Below are positions 17,577 to 27,344 of a stretch of 64,000 nucleotides of DNA, piece by piece. Source of the DNA: Sphingobium sp. YR768. GTDB taxonomy: Bacteria; Pseudomonadota; Alphaproteobacteria; Sphingomonadales; Sphingomonadaceae. The notes below the pieces were generated by a model. That model had not been told where the DNA came from and did no database searches. It saw only the letters and a program-made list of their open reading frames with translations. Where the stretch lies: assembly GCF_900111125.1 (NCBI RefSeq), contig NZ_FOGE01000024.1:1-64000 (forward strand). The letters run 5' to 3'. Numbering within the stretch: the stretch's first letter is position 1; each line of letters opens with the position of its first letter. The translations under genes were made by a program, and so were the position numbers.

Positions 17577-17706
17577 GGTCAGGTCCATTCTCTCATAAAG
17601 CGGCGTGTTTTTGGGCACGCCGCAGGTCGCAACTTTGGGGCAGGGCGATATAGGCCTTGCGAGCCGGGCGCAATCGCTTTGTCAGCGGCGCGCGCCTACC
17701 GCATGA

Positions 17707-19146
17707 TCAGCCTTCTCCGGGCAGCGGAATGAGCTTGCCGGGATTGAACAGCCCTTTGGGATCGAAGGCCGTCTTGATCGCGCGCAACGCCCCGATTCGG
17801 GCCGGTCCGGCCAGCCGCCCCAGTTCGGTTCGCTTCATCTGCCCGATGCCATGTTCGGCCGAAATGGAGCCGCCCGCCGCAACCACCGCGTCATGGACGA
17901 AGGCGTTGATCGCCTGCCCCTGCGCCGCGATCCAGGCCGGGCCGTCGCTCGTCCCCCTGGGCGCGCGAACATGGAAATGGACATTGCCGTCGCCCAGATG
18001 GCCGAAGGAGGAAGCCGTCGTGCCGGGGAAGGTGGCTTCCGTCGCTTCCGCCGCCTCTATCATGAAGGCGGGCATCTTCGCCACCGGCACGCTGATATCA
18101 TATTGCAGCGCCGGCCCCTGCGCCCGCTCCGATTCCGACAGCGATTCGCGGATGCGCCAGAAGGCTTCGGCCTGCGCCTCATTGGCGGCGATGGCGGCGT
18201 CGACCGCAATCCCCCGTTCGAACGCCTCGGCCAGCGCCCCTTCCAGCCGTTCGGCTGGGGAGGGATCGGACAGGTCGGCATGATCCACCTCGATCAGCAC
18301 ATGCCAGGGCGTGCGCGTTTCGATCGGCGAGCGGGTGCCGGGAATATGCCCCAGTACGAAGCCCAGCGTGTCATCGGCGATCACCTCGAACCCCTCGACA
18401 CTGTCGCCCAGCCGCTCTTCGGTCAGGCGCAGCAGCCGCAGCGCATCGGCCGGCGTCTCCACCCCGACCCAGCCGACACCGCGCGCGGCGATCGCCGGCA
18501 CCAGCCGCAGCGACGCGGCGGTGACGACGCCGAGCGTCCCTTCCGCCCCGATCAGCAACTGTTTGATGTCATAGCCGCGATTATCCTTCTTCAGCGCATC
18601 CAGCCCGTCGAAGATGCTGCCGTCGGGCAGCACCGCCTCGATCCCCTCGACCAATGCCCGCATCGTCCCGTGGCGAAGCACCTGCGTCCCGCCCGCATTG
18701 GTGGACACCAGCCCCCCGACCGTGGCGGAGCCCTTTGCGCCCAGACTCAGCGGGAATCGCCGTCCTGCCGCTTCGGCGGCGTCATGCAGCACGCTCAGGA
18801 TCACGCCAGCCTCGCACAGCGCCAGATTGTCGTCGGGGGAAAGGCTGCGAATATGGTTCATCCGCCGCAGCGACAGGATCAGCGCGCTGCCATCGGCCGG
18901 CGGCGTCGCGCCCCCCACCATCGACGTGTTGCCGCCCTGCGGCACCAGTGCGATACCCAGTTCCGCCGCCAGCTTCACCGTGTCGGCGACCTCCTGCGTG
19001 GATGCAGGGGAGAGGATCGCCATGGCTGCGCCATGATAGCGCCCGCGCCAGTCGCTGGTCCATGGGCTGATATCGTCCGGATCGGTCACGACCCCCTTGG
19101 GGCCGAGCAGGGCGATGAAGCGATCTATATGCTGCTGTTGTATCAT
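17707..19146 (-). CDS. FAD-binding oxidase/dehydrogenase (GlcD/D2HGDH type)
   Basis: The product has 479 residues and is a 2-hydroxyacid dehydrogenase of the vanillyl-alcohol-oxidase fold. The FAD-binding half shows VPQGGNTSMVGGATP, SLGAKGSATVGGLVSTNAGG (FAD loop) and LLIGAEGTLGVVT. The substrate half has the metal-binding motifs SSFGHLGDGNVHFHV near residue 385 and ISAEHGIGQMKR near 435, ending in FDPKGLFNPGKLIP. The family oxidises D-lactate, glycolate or D-2-hydroxyglutarate; the D-2-hydroxyglutarate/D-lactate subgroup fits best, but substrate cannot be settled from sequence alone. It is transcribed away from the 19226 gene, starting 79 bp from it. Confidence 0.85.
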   Translation of the reverse strand: MIQQQHIDRFIALLGPKGVVTDPDDISPWTSDWRGRYHGAAMAILSPASTQEVADTVKLAAELGIALVPQGGNTSMVGGATPPADGSALILSLRRMNHIRSLSPDDNLALCEAGVILSVLHDAAEAAGRRFPLSLGAKGSATVGGLVSTNAGGTQVLRHGTMRALVEGIEAVLPDGSIFDGLDALKKDNRGYDIKQLLIGAEGTLGVVTAASLRLVPAIAARGVGWVGVETPADALRLLRLTEERLGDSVEGFEVIADDTLGFVLGHIPGTRSPIETRTPWHVLIEVDHADLSDPSPAERLEGALAEAFERGIAVDAAIAANEAQAEAFWRIRESLSESERAQGPALQYDISVPVAKMPAFMIEAAEATEATFPGTTASSFGHLGDGNVHFHVRAPRGTSDGPAWIAAQGQAINAFVHDAVVAAGGSISAEHGIGQMKRTELGRLAGPARIGALRAIKTAFDPKGLFNPGKLIPLPGEG

Positions 19147-19225
19147 GGGACGATGCTATGCCCCGGAATTCATCGACGGTTCAACCTTTCGGCGATAGCG
19201 TGCCAGTCCCAAAAAGGGGTTCGAC

Positions 19226-19660
19226 TTGCTTCCATCCGTTCTGCTGCTGCTGATCGCGCCCGGCGCTGAGCCTGTGCAAATGGCGCAACTCACGATTCAG
19301 CAGCGTATTATCATCCGCGTGCCGATGGCGAAGAAGGGCAGGGCGCCTGCCCGAATCGCGCCGGAAGAGCAGCAGGCTTGGGAAGAAAAAAAGGGGCCGC
19401 GCTGCGTCGCCCTGCGCTCGATTCGCGGGGCCAGCATCGTCGTCGGCAATGGCGTTGACCTGATTCTCGCGGACAATCACCGCTATCGCGCCCGGCTCGA
19501 AAAGGGTTGCGACTCCGACGGATTCTATTCCGGCTTCTATGTGGAGCCGGATGATGACGGTTCGCTTTGTTCGGGCCGCGACGAATTGCAGGCGCGCAGC
19601 GGCCTTAGCTGCGGGATCGACAGCTTCCGTCGCCTGATCCCGATCGACGAAGAGGATTGA
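19226..19660 (+). CDS. Conserved hypothetical protein, probably exported
   Basis: The product has 144 residues from a TTG start with AAAAGGGG about 7 bases upstream. The short hydrophobic start (MLPSVLLLLIAPGAEP) could be a signal sequence. The rest contains RCVALRSIRGASIVVGNGVD, LILADNHRYRARLEKGCDSD and GFYSGFYVEPDDDGSLCSGR. Four spaced cysteines could form disulfides in the periplasm. I know proteins of this look only as hypotheticals in Sphingomonads. It is followed by the helicase gene, with 121 bp between. Confidence 0.6.
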   Translation: MLPSVLLLLIAPGAEPVQMAQLTIQQRIIIRVPMAKKGRAPARIAPEEQQAWEEKKGPRCVALRSIRGASIVVGNGVDLILADNHRYRARLEKGCDSDGFYSGFYVEPDDDGSLCSGRDELQARSGLSCGIDSFRRLIPIDEED

Positions 19661-19781
19661 TCCTTCTCTATAGGCGGCAAAATACGCGAATTTCTTGACA
19701 AGTGGCCGATATTTCCGCAATGCGCGGCCGATTTCCTGCATGCGGACGCGCATGTCGGCCACCTCCTGTCCGGACATATGA

Positions 19782-21218
19782 ATGACTTTTGCCGATCTCG
19801 GCCTTTCCGACGAATTGCTCAGGGCCGTAACCGAATCCGGTTATGACACGCCGACGCCGATTCAGGCGCAGGCGATACCCCCCGTGCTGATGATGAAGGA
19901 CATCATCGGCATCGCCCAGACGGGGACCGGCAAGACCGCCAGCTTCGTGCTGCCGATGATCGACATTCTCGCCCATGGCCGCGCCCGCGCGCTGATGCCG
20001 CGCAGCCTGATTCTGGAGCCGACCCGCGAACTCGCCGCCCAGGTGGCGGAGAATTTCGAGAAATACGGCAAATATCACAAGCTCTCCATGGCCTTGCTGA
20101 TCGGCGGCGTGCAGATGGGCGATCAGATCAAGGCGCTGGAAAAGGGCGTCGACGTGCTGATCGCCACGCCGGGCCGCCTGATGGACCTGTTCCAGCGCGG
20201 CAAGATCCTGCTCAACGGCTGCTCGATGCTGGTCATCGACGAAGCCGACCGCATGCTCGACATGGGCTTCATCCCGGATATCGAGGAAATCTGCACCAAG
20301 CTGCCGGCGCAGCGCCAGACTTTGCTCTTTTCCGCAACCATGCCGCCGGTGATCAAGAAGCTGGCCGACCGCTTCCTGTCCAATCCCAAGTCGATCGAGG
20401 TGGCGCGCCCCGCCACTGCCTCCACCAATATCGTCCAGCATCTGGTGAAGGTCGATTCGCGCAAGAAGCGCGACGCCCTGTGCGACATGTTGCGCGTGGC
20501 GGACGTGACCAGCGCCGTCGTCTTCTGCAACCGCAAGACGACCGTGCGTGATCTCAACAAGGCGCTGCAACGGCAGGGCTTCCGTTCGGGCGAAATTCAC
20601 GGCGACATCGACCAGTCGTCGCGCATCGCCGAACTGGAACGATTCCGCGACGGCACCGTCAATATCCTCGTCGCGTCGGATGTCGCGGCGCGCGGTCTGG
20701 ATATCAAGGGCGTCAGCCACGTCTTCAACTTCGATGCACCCTGGCACCCGGACGATTATGTCCACCGTATCGGCCGCACCGGCCGGGCCGGCGCGACCGG
20801 CGTCGCCTTTACCTTCGTGACCGAGGCGGATGCCGAAGCGATCGACAATATCCAGAAGCTGATCGGCACCAAGATCGCCTATGCCCCATTGCCGGGCGGG
20901 TCGAGCCGTGAGGAGGAAGCGCCGCAGGAAGGTCGTCGCAGCGAAAGCCGCGACCGCAAGCCGGCCCGCCGCGAAGAAAAGCCGCGCGACGACAAGCGCC
21001 GTGAGGATCGTCCGGCCGAACGGGCTCGTGAGGATCGCAACGAAGAACGTCCGGCGGCACGTGCCCGCGACGATCGTCCGCGCGAAGACCGTCCCCGCAC
21101 CGAACGCAAGGATCGCACGCCCCCGCCACAGCGTCGCCGCGATCCGGTGGACGATGGCCCGGACGACGGCTGGAACGGCCCCGTTCCCCACTTCCTGTCG
21201 GTCGGCTTCACCGGCTGA
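19782..21218 (+). CDS. DEAD-box RNA helicase, RhlE-like
   Basis: The product has 478 residues. All helicase motifs are present: PTPIQAQAIPPVL (Q motif), AQTGTGKT (I), PTRELAAQV (Ia), VIDEADRMLDMGF (II), FSATMP (III), VVFCNRK (IV), ASDVAARGLDIKGV (V) and HRIGRTGRAG (VI). The core ends near residue 370. The last ~110 residues are an Arg/Asp/Glu-rich tail with repeated RxDDRPREDR-like units, typical of RhlE-group helicases that bind structured RNA. It probably works in ribosome assembly or RNA turnover. The ATG at 19782 has no strong ribosome site; an ATG at 19778 is out of frame. Confidence 0.95.
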   Translation: MTFADLGLSDELLRAVTESGYDTPTPIQAQAIPPVLMMKDIIGIAQTGTGKTASFVLPMIDILAHGRARALMPRSLILEPTRELAAQVAENFEKYGKYHKLSMALLIGGVQMGDQIKALEKGVDVLIATPGRLMDLFQRGKILLNGCSMLVIDEADRMLDMGFIPDIEEICTKLPAQRQTLLFSATMPPVIKKLADRFLSNPKSIEVARPATASTNIVQHLVKVDSRKKRDALCDMLRVADVTSAVVFCNRKTTVRDLNKALQRQGFRSGEIHGDIDQSSRIAELERFRDGTVNILVASDVAARGLDIKGVSHVFNFDAPWHPDDYVHRIGRTGRAGATGVAFTFVTEADAEAIDNIQKLIGTKIAYAPLPGGSSREEEAPQEGRRSESRDRKPARREEKPRDDKRREDRPAERAREDRNEERPAARARDDRPREDRPRTERKDRTPPPQRRRDPVDDGPDDGWNGPVPHFLSVGFTG

Positions 21219-21327
21219 GCCTGTCGAAGGGCCGTACTTCTTGAAGAACAAGGCGGGGCCTCGACAGCCTCAGCCCGAACGGTTCTTATTTACGGCTCGA
21301 TGCTCTAATCACGGGCTTCTATCCATA

Positions 21328-21384
21328 GGCTGCAACGAAAGAGGCACCCCTGAGAGGATCGGGGGTGCCTCTTTCGTTGCAGCC
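21328..21384. terminator. Long perfect hairpin after the helicase gene
   Basis: A 23-bp perfect stem (21328-21350 with 21362-21384) encloses an 11-nt loop. The arms contain GAAAGAGGCACCCC and its complement. There is no long T-run, only CTCTTTC, but the layout fits a bidirectional terminator between the helicase and SHOCT genes. Confidence 0.6.
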
Positions 21385-21442
21385 TGCCGCTGAACCCGGC
21401 ATGATCGGGTTGGATTGTGATGACATTGTTCTGATTTAGCGC

Positions 21443-21512
21443 CGTCATTGCGAGCGCAGCGAAGCAATCCACTGGCGCGCCCATAGATTGCTTCGCTGCG
21501 CTCGCAATGACG
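21443..21512. repeat. REP-like palindrome, copy 1
   Basis: Perfect 27-bp arms (21443-21469 and 21486-21512) start CGTCATTGCGAGCGCAGC and flank a 16-nt loop. A closely related palindrome is at 44236-44303. Such intergenic GTCATTGCGAGCG repeats are common in many Gram-negative genomes. Confidence 0.85.
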
Positions 21513-21555
21513 ATTCATGCTGATGTCATTCCACTATAATAGGCAGAGGTGGGGC

Positions 21556-22470
21556 ATGAAGCCGGACAATATCGAACGTCTGACGAAGCTGGAGGCACTG
21601 CGCGCAGCGGGCGTGCTGACCGACGAAGAGTTTGCGGAGGAAAAGCGCAAGCTGCTCTCCGCCGGATCGACCCGCTGGCCGCTGATCCTCGGCGCGGGCG
21701 TGCTGGGCATCGCAGCCCTGCTGGCCATCGGCGCATGGTTGATGCCGGGCCAATGGTCGACTTCGGTTGCGCCGCCACAAGCCACCACGCCGCAGCCCGT
21801 CCTTACCCCGTCCGCGCCGGTCGCCACCACGCCGCCAGTCGCCCCGGCGGAACGTCTGGCCCGCGCGTTCGAGGCGGCGACCAGCCATCGCCGTCCCTTC
21901 GTGCAGACGGTGGAGGGCGAAGCCTTCACCATCACGCCCGTCCGGATCGTGGACCTGCCCTTCGGCCCCGCGCTGATCGCCACGCGCGAAATGAAGGATG
22001 GCTGCCACGCCTGCACCGGCTTCCTCAGCGTCTACTATCTGGCGGAGGATCAGGGGAAGACGGTCGTGCGCGCCGCCTATCCCGAAGCCGTGTCAGGCTG
22101 GGGATGGGGCTCCGGCCCGTCGGACTGGGATATTACCAACCGCTTCACCGCCAATCCCGCCATCTATGCGTCGGGCGGCTATACCGGGCAGGGCGTCACG
22201 GAATTAAGCGCGACCATCACGGAGCTTCGACCGGAAGGGCCGATCACACCGGAGTTGATCGGAACGGGCTATAGCGACGCCGGTGCGATCTCCGACGATA
22301 ATCCGCGCAAGGCCTGCGAACTGGAGGGCCGGATCGCCAATGTCGTCAGAGACAAGGGCTTCGATGTCATCGTGACCGGCTCCGTCAGCCGGACGGAACA
22401 TTATGGGAAGCGGCAGGGCAAATTCGTGCCCATGAACAAGCAGGACTGGGGATTGCCCTGCGGCGGGTGA
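21556..22470 (+). CDS. SHOCT-domain membrane protein, unknown function
   Basis: The product has 304 residues. The start at 21556 (MKPDNIERLTKLEALRAAG) is chosen because AGGTGGGG lies just upstream; an earlier in-frame start would run into the REP palindrome. Residues ~1-33 are a SHOCT domain (LTKLEALRAAGVLTDEEFAE), a short oligomerisation motif. A transmembrane helix follows at ~38-58 (WPLILGAGVLGIAALLAIGA). Then comes a Pro/Thr-rich linker and a ~200-residue domain with CHAC and SVYYLAEDQGKTVVRAAYPE, probably periplasmic. Function is unknown. Confidence 0.7.
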   Translation: MKPDNIERLTKLEALRAAGVLTDEEFAEEKRKLLSAGSTRWPLILGAGVLGIAALLAIGAWLMPGQWSTSVAPPQATTPQPVLTPSAPVATTPPVAPAERLARAFEAATSHRRPFVQTVEGEAFTITPVRIVDLPFGPALIATREMKDGCHACTGFLSVYYLAEDQGKTVVRAAYPEAVSGWGWGSGPSDWDITNRFTANPAIYASGGYTGQGVTELSATITELRPEGPITPELIGTGYSDAGAISDDNPRKACELEGRIANVVRDKGFDVIVTGSVSRTEHYGKRQGKFVPMNKQDWGLPCGG

Positions 22471-22535
22471 GGGGGCGGTCGCCTGTCCTATTCACGCGCC
22501 CTTTGCTAAGGGACGATCACGACATGCTGATCCGC

Positions 22536-22558
22536 TGTTGGAAATAAAATTTCCAACA
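22536..22558. repeat. Short inverted repeat
   Basis: TGTTGGAAAT and ATTTCCAACA form a perfect 10-bp stem around AAA, between the convergent SHOCT and serS genes. It may act in termination, although no T-run follows. The surrounding DNA is A/T-rich. Confidence 0.45.
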
Positions 22559-22653
22559 TCTGTTCGGAAAGAACAGGATTTACGGGAAATATGCGAAGTT
22601 AAGCGGGACGAATCCAACAGGGGCAGCCATCCGGCCGCCCCCGCAGGTCGCTC

Positions 22654-23931
<1,278 letters not shown>

Positions 23932-24025
23932 GGGTCAGCCCTATGCCGCTGTGCGACGGGCCGCGCAACCCTGTGCGCTGCCGTCCGTTGGTCTGACATC
24001 ACGGATAATGCAAAAGGAGACGGCG

Positions 24026-24463
24026 ATGCAGATCGATCATGACGCGATGATATTGGTGGCGGACGGGCGCAAGCTGCTCTTCTTTCGGAACAAGGGCGAT
24101 TCCGCCTTCCCGCAACTGGAGGCGGAAGCGGTCAGGGTGCAGGATAATCCCTCTCATCTGGAACAGGCATCCGACCGGGTGGGCCAGTCCTCCTCCACCG
24201 GCACTGCATCCGGCACGATGGGCGAAAATAACTTTCACGAACTGGAGGAGCAGCGCTTTGCTGCGCAGGCCGCCGAGCTGCTCAAGCAGCGCGCCTTCGC
24301 GCAGGATTATAAAAAGCTGATCATCGTCGCGCCGCCGACGGCGCTCGGCGAAATGCGCAAGCATCTGCACAAGGAAGTGCGCGACCGGCTGGTGGGAGAG
24401 ATTGCCAAGGATCTGACCAACCATCCCGTACCCGAAATCGAAAAGCTGATCGCCGCCAGCTAA
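24026..24463 (+). CDS. Host attachment family protein
   Basis: The product has 145 residues. The ATG at 24026 has AAAGGAGA six bases upstream, better than the ATG at 24008. The sequence resembles the 'protein required for attachment to host cells' family (Pfam Host_attach): MILVADGRKLLFFRNKGD, FAAQAAELLKQRAF and KKLIIVAPPTALGEMRKHLH, then DLTNHPVPEIEKLI at the end. It was named from an Agrobacterium study and is related to archaeal release-factor-like (baeRF) folds. The molecular role is unclear; a soluble cytoplasmic protein is likely. Confidence 0.8.
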   Translation: MQIDHDAMILVADGRKLLFFRNKGDSAFPQLEAEAVRVQDNPSHLEQASDRVGQSSSTGTASGTMGENNFHELEEQRFAAQAAELLKQRAFAQDYKKLIIVAPPTALGEMRKHLHKEVRDRLVGEIAKDLTNHPVPEIEKLIAAS

Positions 24464-24482
24464 GCTGCGCGACCCAAAGCCC

Positions 24483-24523
24483 AAAAAAGAGGGCGGCCCG
24501 AATATCGGACCGCCCTCTTTTTT
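24483..24523. terminator. Bidirectional intrinsic terminator
   Basis: AAAAAAGAGGGCGG and CCGCCCTCTTTTTT form a long stem around CCCGAATATCGGA. There is a T-run after the hairpin on both strands. It serves the convergent host-attachment and serine-rich genes. Confidence 0.95.
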
Positions 24524-24542
24524 CTGTCCGCTGTGTCTGCCG

Positions 24543-25544
24543 TCAGGCCGCCGCCTGCGCCTTGCGATCGGCGAAGCGCTTGCGCGCGATCAGCGCGACC
24601 GCTGCCGCACCGAACAGAAGCACCATGGGCGGCGCCGGAACATCGGTGCCACCGGTGCTGCTCGAGCCCCCGCTCGAGCTGCTGGAAGAGGAACTGCTCG
24701 ACGAGCTGCTGCTCGACGAGGAGGAACTGCCGCTCGATCCGGTGCTGCTGCCCGTGCTGCCGAAGCTGGACGAACCGCCCGACGAGGAGGAACTGCCGCT
24801 GGACGAGGAACTGCTGCTGCTTGATCCGCTCGACCCGCTGGAACCCGAGCTGGAATGATCCGGCTTGTCGGGCTTGTGCGGCTTGCCGCCGCTCGATCCG
24901 CCCGAGCTGCTCGAAGACGAGCTGGAGGAGGAAGAAGAGGACGAACTGGAACTGGAGGAGGAAGACGAGCTGGAGCTGACCCCCGACGAAGTCGAAACGC
25001 CGCCGGTGGAGGTGGAAACACCACCCGTCGACGTAGAAACGCCGCCAGTGGAGGTCGATACGCCACCGGTCGATGTGGAAACGCCACCCGTGGTCGAGCT
25101 GGTCGAGCTGCTGATGCCGCCGGTCGAGCTGCTGGTCGAGGAGATCACGACCGAACCGCCGCTCCCGCCGCCACCGCCGCCGAAGAAGCCACCGATGAAG
25201 CCACCGCCGCCAAAGCCGCCGCCACCGCCCATCACGACGGGCACCGATCCGCCACCGCCCGACATCACCGGCATTTCGGCCGGGGGCAGGGGGATGGGGG
25301 CTGGCTGGCTGGTGACGGTCACGACCTGAGCCGGTGTGACGGTCTTCACCGTCTGGACCGTCTTCACGACCTTGCGCTTCACGGTGCGCACGGCATAGCG
25401 CTTCTTGGGCGCCGCCTTCATGCTCTTATAGCTGTGGACCACCGCCGGACGCGTGTTCTCGGCCACATGGACGGCCCCGCCGCCAATGATCGCCCCGCCG
25501 CAAGTGCAGGCACATAATTTTGCCAATGCCATCCGTACCGACAT
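24543..25544 (-). CDS. Serine-rich surface protein with PEP-CTERM-like sorting tail
   Basis: The product has 333 residues from the ATG at 25544. The N-terminus (MSVRMALAKLCACTCGGAII) looks like an export signal. A lysine-rich part follows, then glycine loops (GGGGGFGGGGFIGGFFGGGG), several perfect GGVSTST heptads, and long poly-serine tracts around KPHKPDKPDHSS. The end is VPAPPMVLLFGAAAVALIAR followed by KRF: a short motif, one membrane helix and basic residues, as in PEP-CTERM/exosortase substrates. It is probably secreted and cell-surface or biofilm associated. The repeats are prone to slippage, so length may vary between strains. The upstream region has several TTAACC-type sites. Confidence 0.7.
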   Translation of the reverse strand: MSVRMALAKLCACTCGGAIIGGGAVHVAENTRPAVVHSYKSMKAAPKKRYAVRTVKRKVVKTVQTVKTVTPAQVVTVTSQPAPIPLPPAEMPVMSGGGGSVPVVMGGGGGFGGGGFIGGFFGGGGGGSGGSVVISSTSSSTGGISSSTSSTTGGVSTSTGGVSTSTGGVSTSTGGVSTSTGGVSTSSGVSSSSSSSSSSSSSSSSSSSSSSSSSGGSSGGKPHKPDKPDHSSSGSSGSSGSSSSSSSSSGSSSSSGGSSSFGSTGSSTGSSGSSSSSSSSSSSSSSSSSSSGGSSSTGGTDVPAPPMVLLFGAAAVALIARKRFADRKAQAAA

Positions 25545-25964
25545 AGGATCCACTCTTATTCTTGTTTACCCCTGGGCCGCCGCCGATTTGTGGCCGGATG
25601 CGGTTGAGGAACTTCCCGTACGTAATAACGCAAAACAAACGGTTAATCGCAAGTCTGTTAACCCTGATTCCGCCTTTCAAGTCTAGGGAAATCCTTCCTT
25701 TGCTTGAAGGAATATGGTTAACGTCCCACATTGGTACGCAGGCGGCCGACAGGATAAATTAACCTTGTTTGGCTTTTCGACCACCGGTGATTTGCCGGAC
25801 CCGGCCTCGAAGGCCGATCTTGCTGCAAAAACACGCAGTTCTTGGCGGGGAGGCGCAGATTGCCCGCTTGTGTCGGTCTGCCCCGATGGCTATGAGGCCC
25901 GCACAATCAAGTCATGGGCGCCCGGACACTATAAGCGCTGGGGCCTTTCGAGTCGGAGAGCCAG
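25545..25964. promoter_or_regulatory. Divergent promoter region with TTAA half-sites
   Basis: This 420-bp stretch separates the serine-rich gene from dksA. GGTTAA/TTAACC-type words occur near 25641, 25657, 25716 and 25759; the one at 25714-25721 is ATGGTTAA, the complement of the CtrA half-site TTAACCAT. Spacing does not match the full TTAA-N7-TTAA consensus, so this is suggestive only. GGAGAG at 25955-25960 is the dksA ribosome site. No gene was seen. Confidence 0.4.
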
Positions 25965-26429
25965 ATGGCATCGGTGCTGAATTCCGATAAAGACGGCGAA
26001 AAGCCGCCCAAATCGACTGTAACGCTTCCCGCCGACTATCGGCCGTCGCCTGACGAAGAGTTCATGAATCCCTTGCAGCTGGAATATTTCCGCCAGCGCC
26101 TGTGGGACTGGAAGAAGCAGATCCTCGCCGAGGCGGAAGGCACGCTGGCGGTGCTGCAAAATGAACCGCTGCGCGAACCCGACCTGAACGATCGCGCGTC
26201 GAGCGAAACCGACTGGTCGATCGAACTGCGCACCCGCGATCGCCAGCGCAAACTGATCTCGAAGATCGACTCCGCGTTGCGCCGTATCGATGACGGCGAA
26301 TATGGCTATTGCGAAGTTACCGGCGAACCCATTTCGCTGGGTCGGCTGGAAGCGCGGCCGATCGCGACCATGACGGTCGAGGCGCAGGAGCGGCACGAGC
26401 GGCAGGAAAAGATCTCCCGCGACGATTAA
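25965..26429 (+). CDS. dksA: RNA polymerase-binding transcription factor DksA
   Basis: The product has 154 residues. DksA binds the RNA polymerase secondary channel and works with ppGpp to tune rRNA and amino-acid gene transcription. The sequence shows YRPSPDEEFMNPLQLEYFRQ and RLWDWKKQILAEA (coiled coil), DRASSETDWSIELRTRDRQR, then the zinc-finger region DDGEYGYCEVTGEPISLGRL and EARPIATMTVEAQERHE. Only one of the four classical zinc-finger cysteines is present, as is common in alphaproteobacterial DksA. The start is backed by GGAGAG. Confidence 0.93.
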   Translation: MASVLNSDKDGEKPPKSTVTLPADYRPSPDEEFMNPLQLEYFRQRLWDWKKQILAEAEGTLAVLQNEPLREPDLNDRASSETDWSIELRTRDRQRKLISKIDSALRRIDDGEYGYCEVTGEPISLGRLEARPIATMTVEAQERHERQEKISRDD

Positions 26430-26496
26430 CGCTTTGTCCACCACCCCGCGATTAGGATGACGATCATTCGGATATCATTTAATCGCGGGTCAGTTC

Positions 26497-26868
26497 ATGG
26501 ACGAAGAACGGGATATTTCTGATCGGGGGCCGGCACGTGCCGCGCCGCGCGACAGCCTGTTTCTGCTGACGACGCTTTGTACGCCCGAAGGCGCGGAACT
26601 CGGCAAGGCGCGTATCCGCAACCTTTCGGCCACCGGTCTGATGGCCGATTGTGAGCGGGCCATTGCCGTCGGCGCCAGCGTCATGTGCGATTTGCGCGGC
26701 GTAGGGAAGGTGTCGGGCATCATCGCTTGGTCGCGCGACGACAAGATCGGTATGGCCTTCGACGAAGCCATCGATCCCCAGCTTGCGCGCAAGCCGGTCA
26801 GCGGCAAGGGGCAGCAGGGCGTGCCGGATTATCTGCGCACGCATCAGATGCAGGCGCCGCGCCGCTGA
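26497..26868 (+). CDS. PilZ-domain protein
   Basis: The product has 123 residues. The PilZ fold is shown by an N-terminal basic segment (ARAAPRDSLFLLTTLC), the D/N-x-S-x-x-G motif as NLSATGLMADCE near residue 48, and IIAWSRDDKIGMAFDEAID near 80. PilZ domains bind cyclic di-GMP, usually through RxxxR plus D/NxSxxG. The first motif is weak here (R..R is poorly spaced), so binding is uncertain. It lies 67 bp after dksA on the same strand and may be co-transcribed. No effector domain is attached. Confidence 0.8.
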   Translation: MDEERDISDRGPARAAPRDSLFLLTTLCTPEGAELGKARIRNLSATGLMADCERAIAVGASVMCDLRGVGKVSGIIAWSRDDKIGMAFDEAIDPQLARKPVSGKGQQGVPDYLRTHQMQAPRR

Positions 26869-26889
26869 ACGCCCTTCCTTTTCAGGAAA

Positions 26890-26925
26890 AATAAAAGCCC
26901 CGCGACCATTGGTCTTCGGGGCTTG
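26890..26925. terminator. Terminator between the PilZ and DUF465 genes
   Basis: AAGCCCCG and CGGGGCTT form the stem, with an inner GACC/GGTC pairing. On the minus strand it is followed by a T-rich CTTTTATTTT, so it mainly ends the leftward DUF465 transcript; on the plus strand it can end the PilZ transcript. Confidence 0.75.
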
Positions 26926-27023
26926 TTGCGCCGTAGCTATGCCAGAGCACCAGCGACCGGAAGGGTCGGATCGGCGGTCTCCGCCGCCGGATCCTGACCT
27001 CCTCCCAGCACGCAACACGGATG

Positions 27024-27182
27024 TCAGTGTTGCGCTGCCATCTCCTCTTTCAACCGCAGTTTCTGCTTTTTGAGCGATGCTACCAGGATGGCGTCGGGCA
27101 TGGGCCGACTCGACTCCGCCTTGATTCGGGCCTCAAGGCCGGCATGCTTTGCTGAAAGAGCTGAAACGTGGCTGTTTTCCAT
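27024..27182 (-). CDS. DUF465 (YdcH) small protein
   Basis: The product has 52 residues from the ATG at 27182, which follows AAGGAGAATGTC. The sequence (MENSHVSALSAKHAGLEARI, then LVASLKKQKLRLKEEMAAQH) is the YdcH/DUF465 family: a short helical hairpin with the conserved KKxKLRLKEE end. The family is widespread in proteobacteria and its role is unknown. A second family member lies divergently at 27345, so the two probably share an intergenic control region. Confidence 0.85.
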   Translation of the reverse strand: MENSHVSALSAKHAGLEARIKAESSRPMPDAILVASLKKQKLRLKEEMAAQH

Positions 27183-27344
27183 GACATTCTCCTTACGAGG
27201 GGTGATGGACGACAAAGTAGATCATGATTCGCATGGCTTGTCTTGCGGTGATTCGCGCTTTGCGATGGACCGCCTGCAAATTTGCGATGGCCCGCACGAT
27301 CCTGCCCGGCTATCAGGGCGGTTCGAGCGCAGGTCAGGGAGGCA

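Noticed and set aside
24849..25090. GGVSTST-coding and serine repeats considered as a CRISPR-like or satellite array.
   Set aside because: The units are contiguous, in frame with a protein and have no spacers; they are coding repeats.
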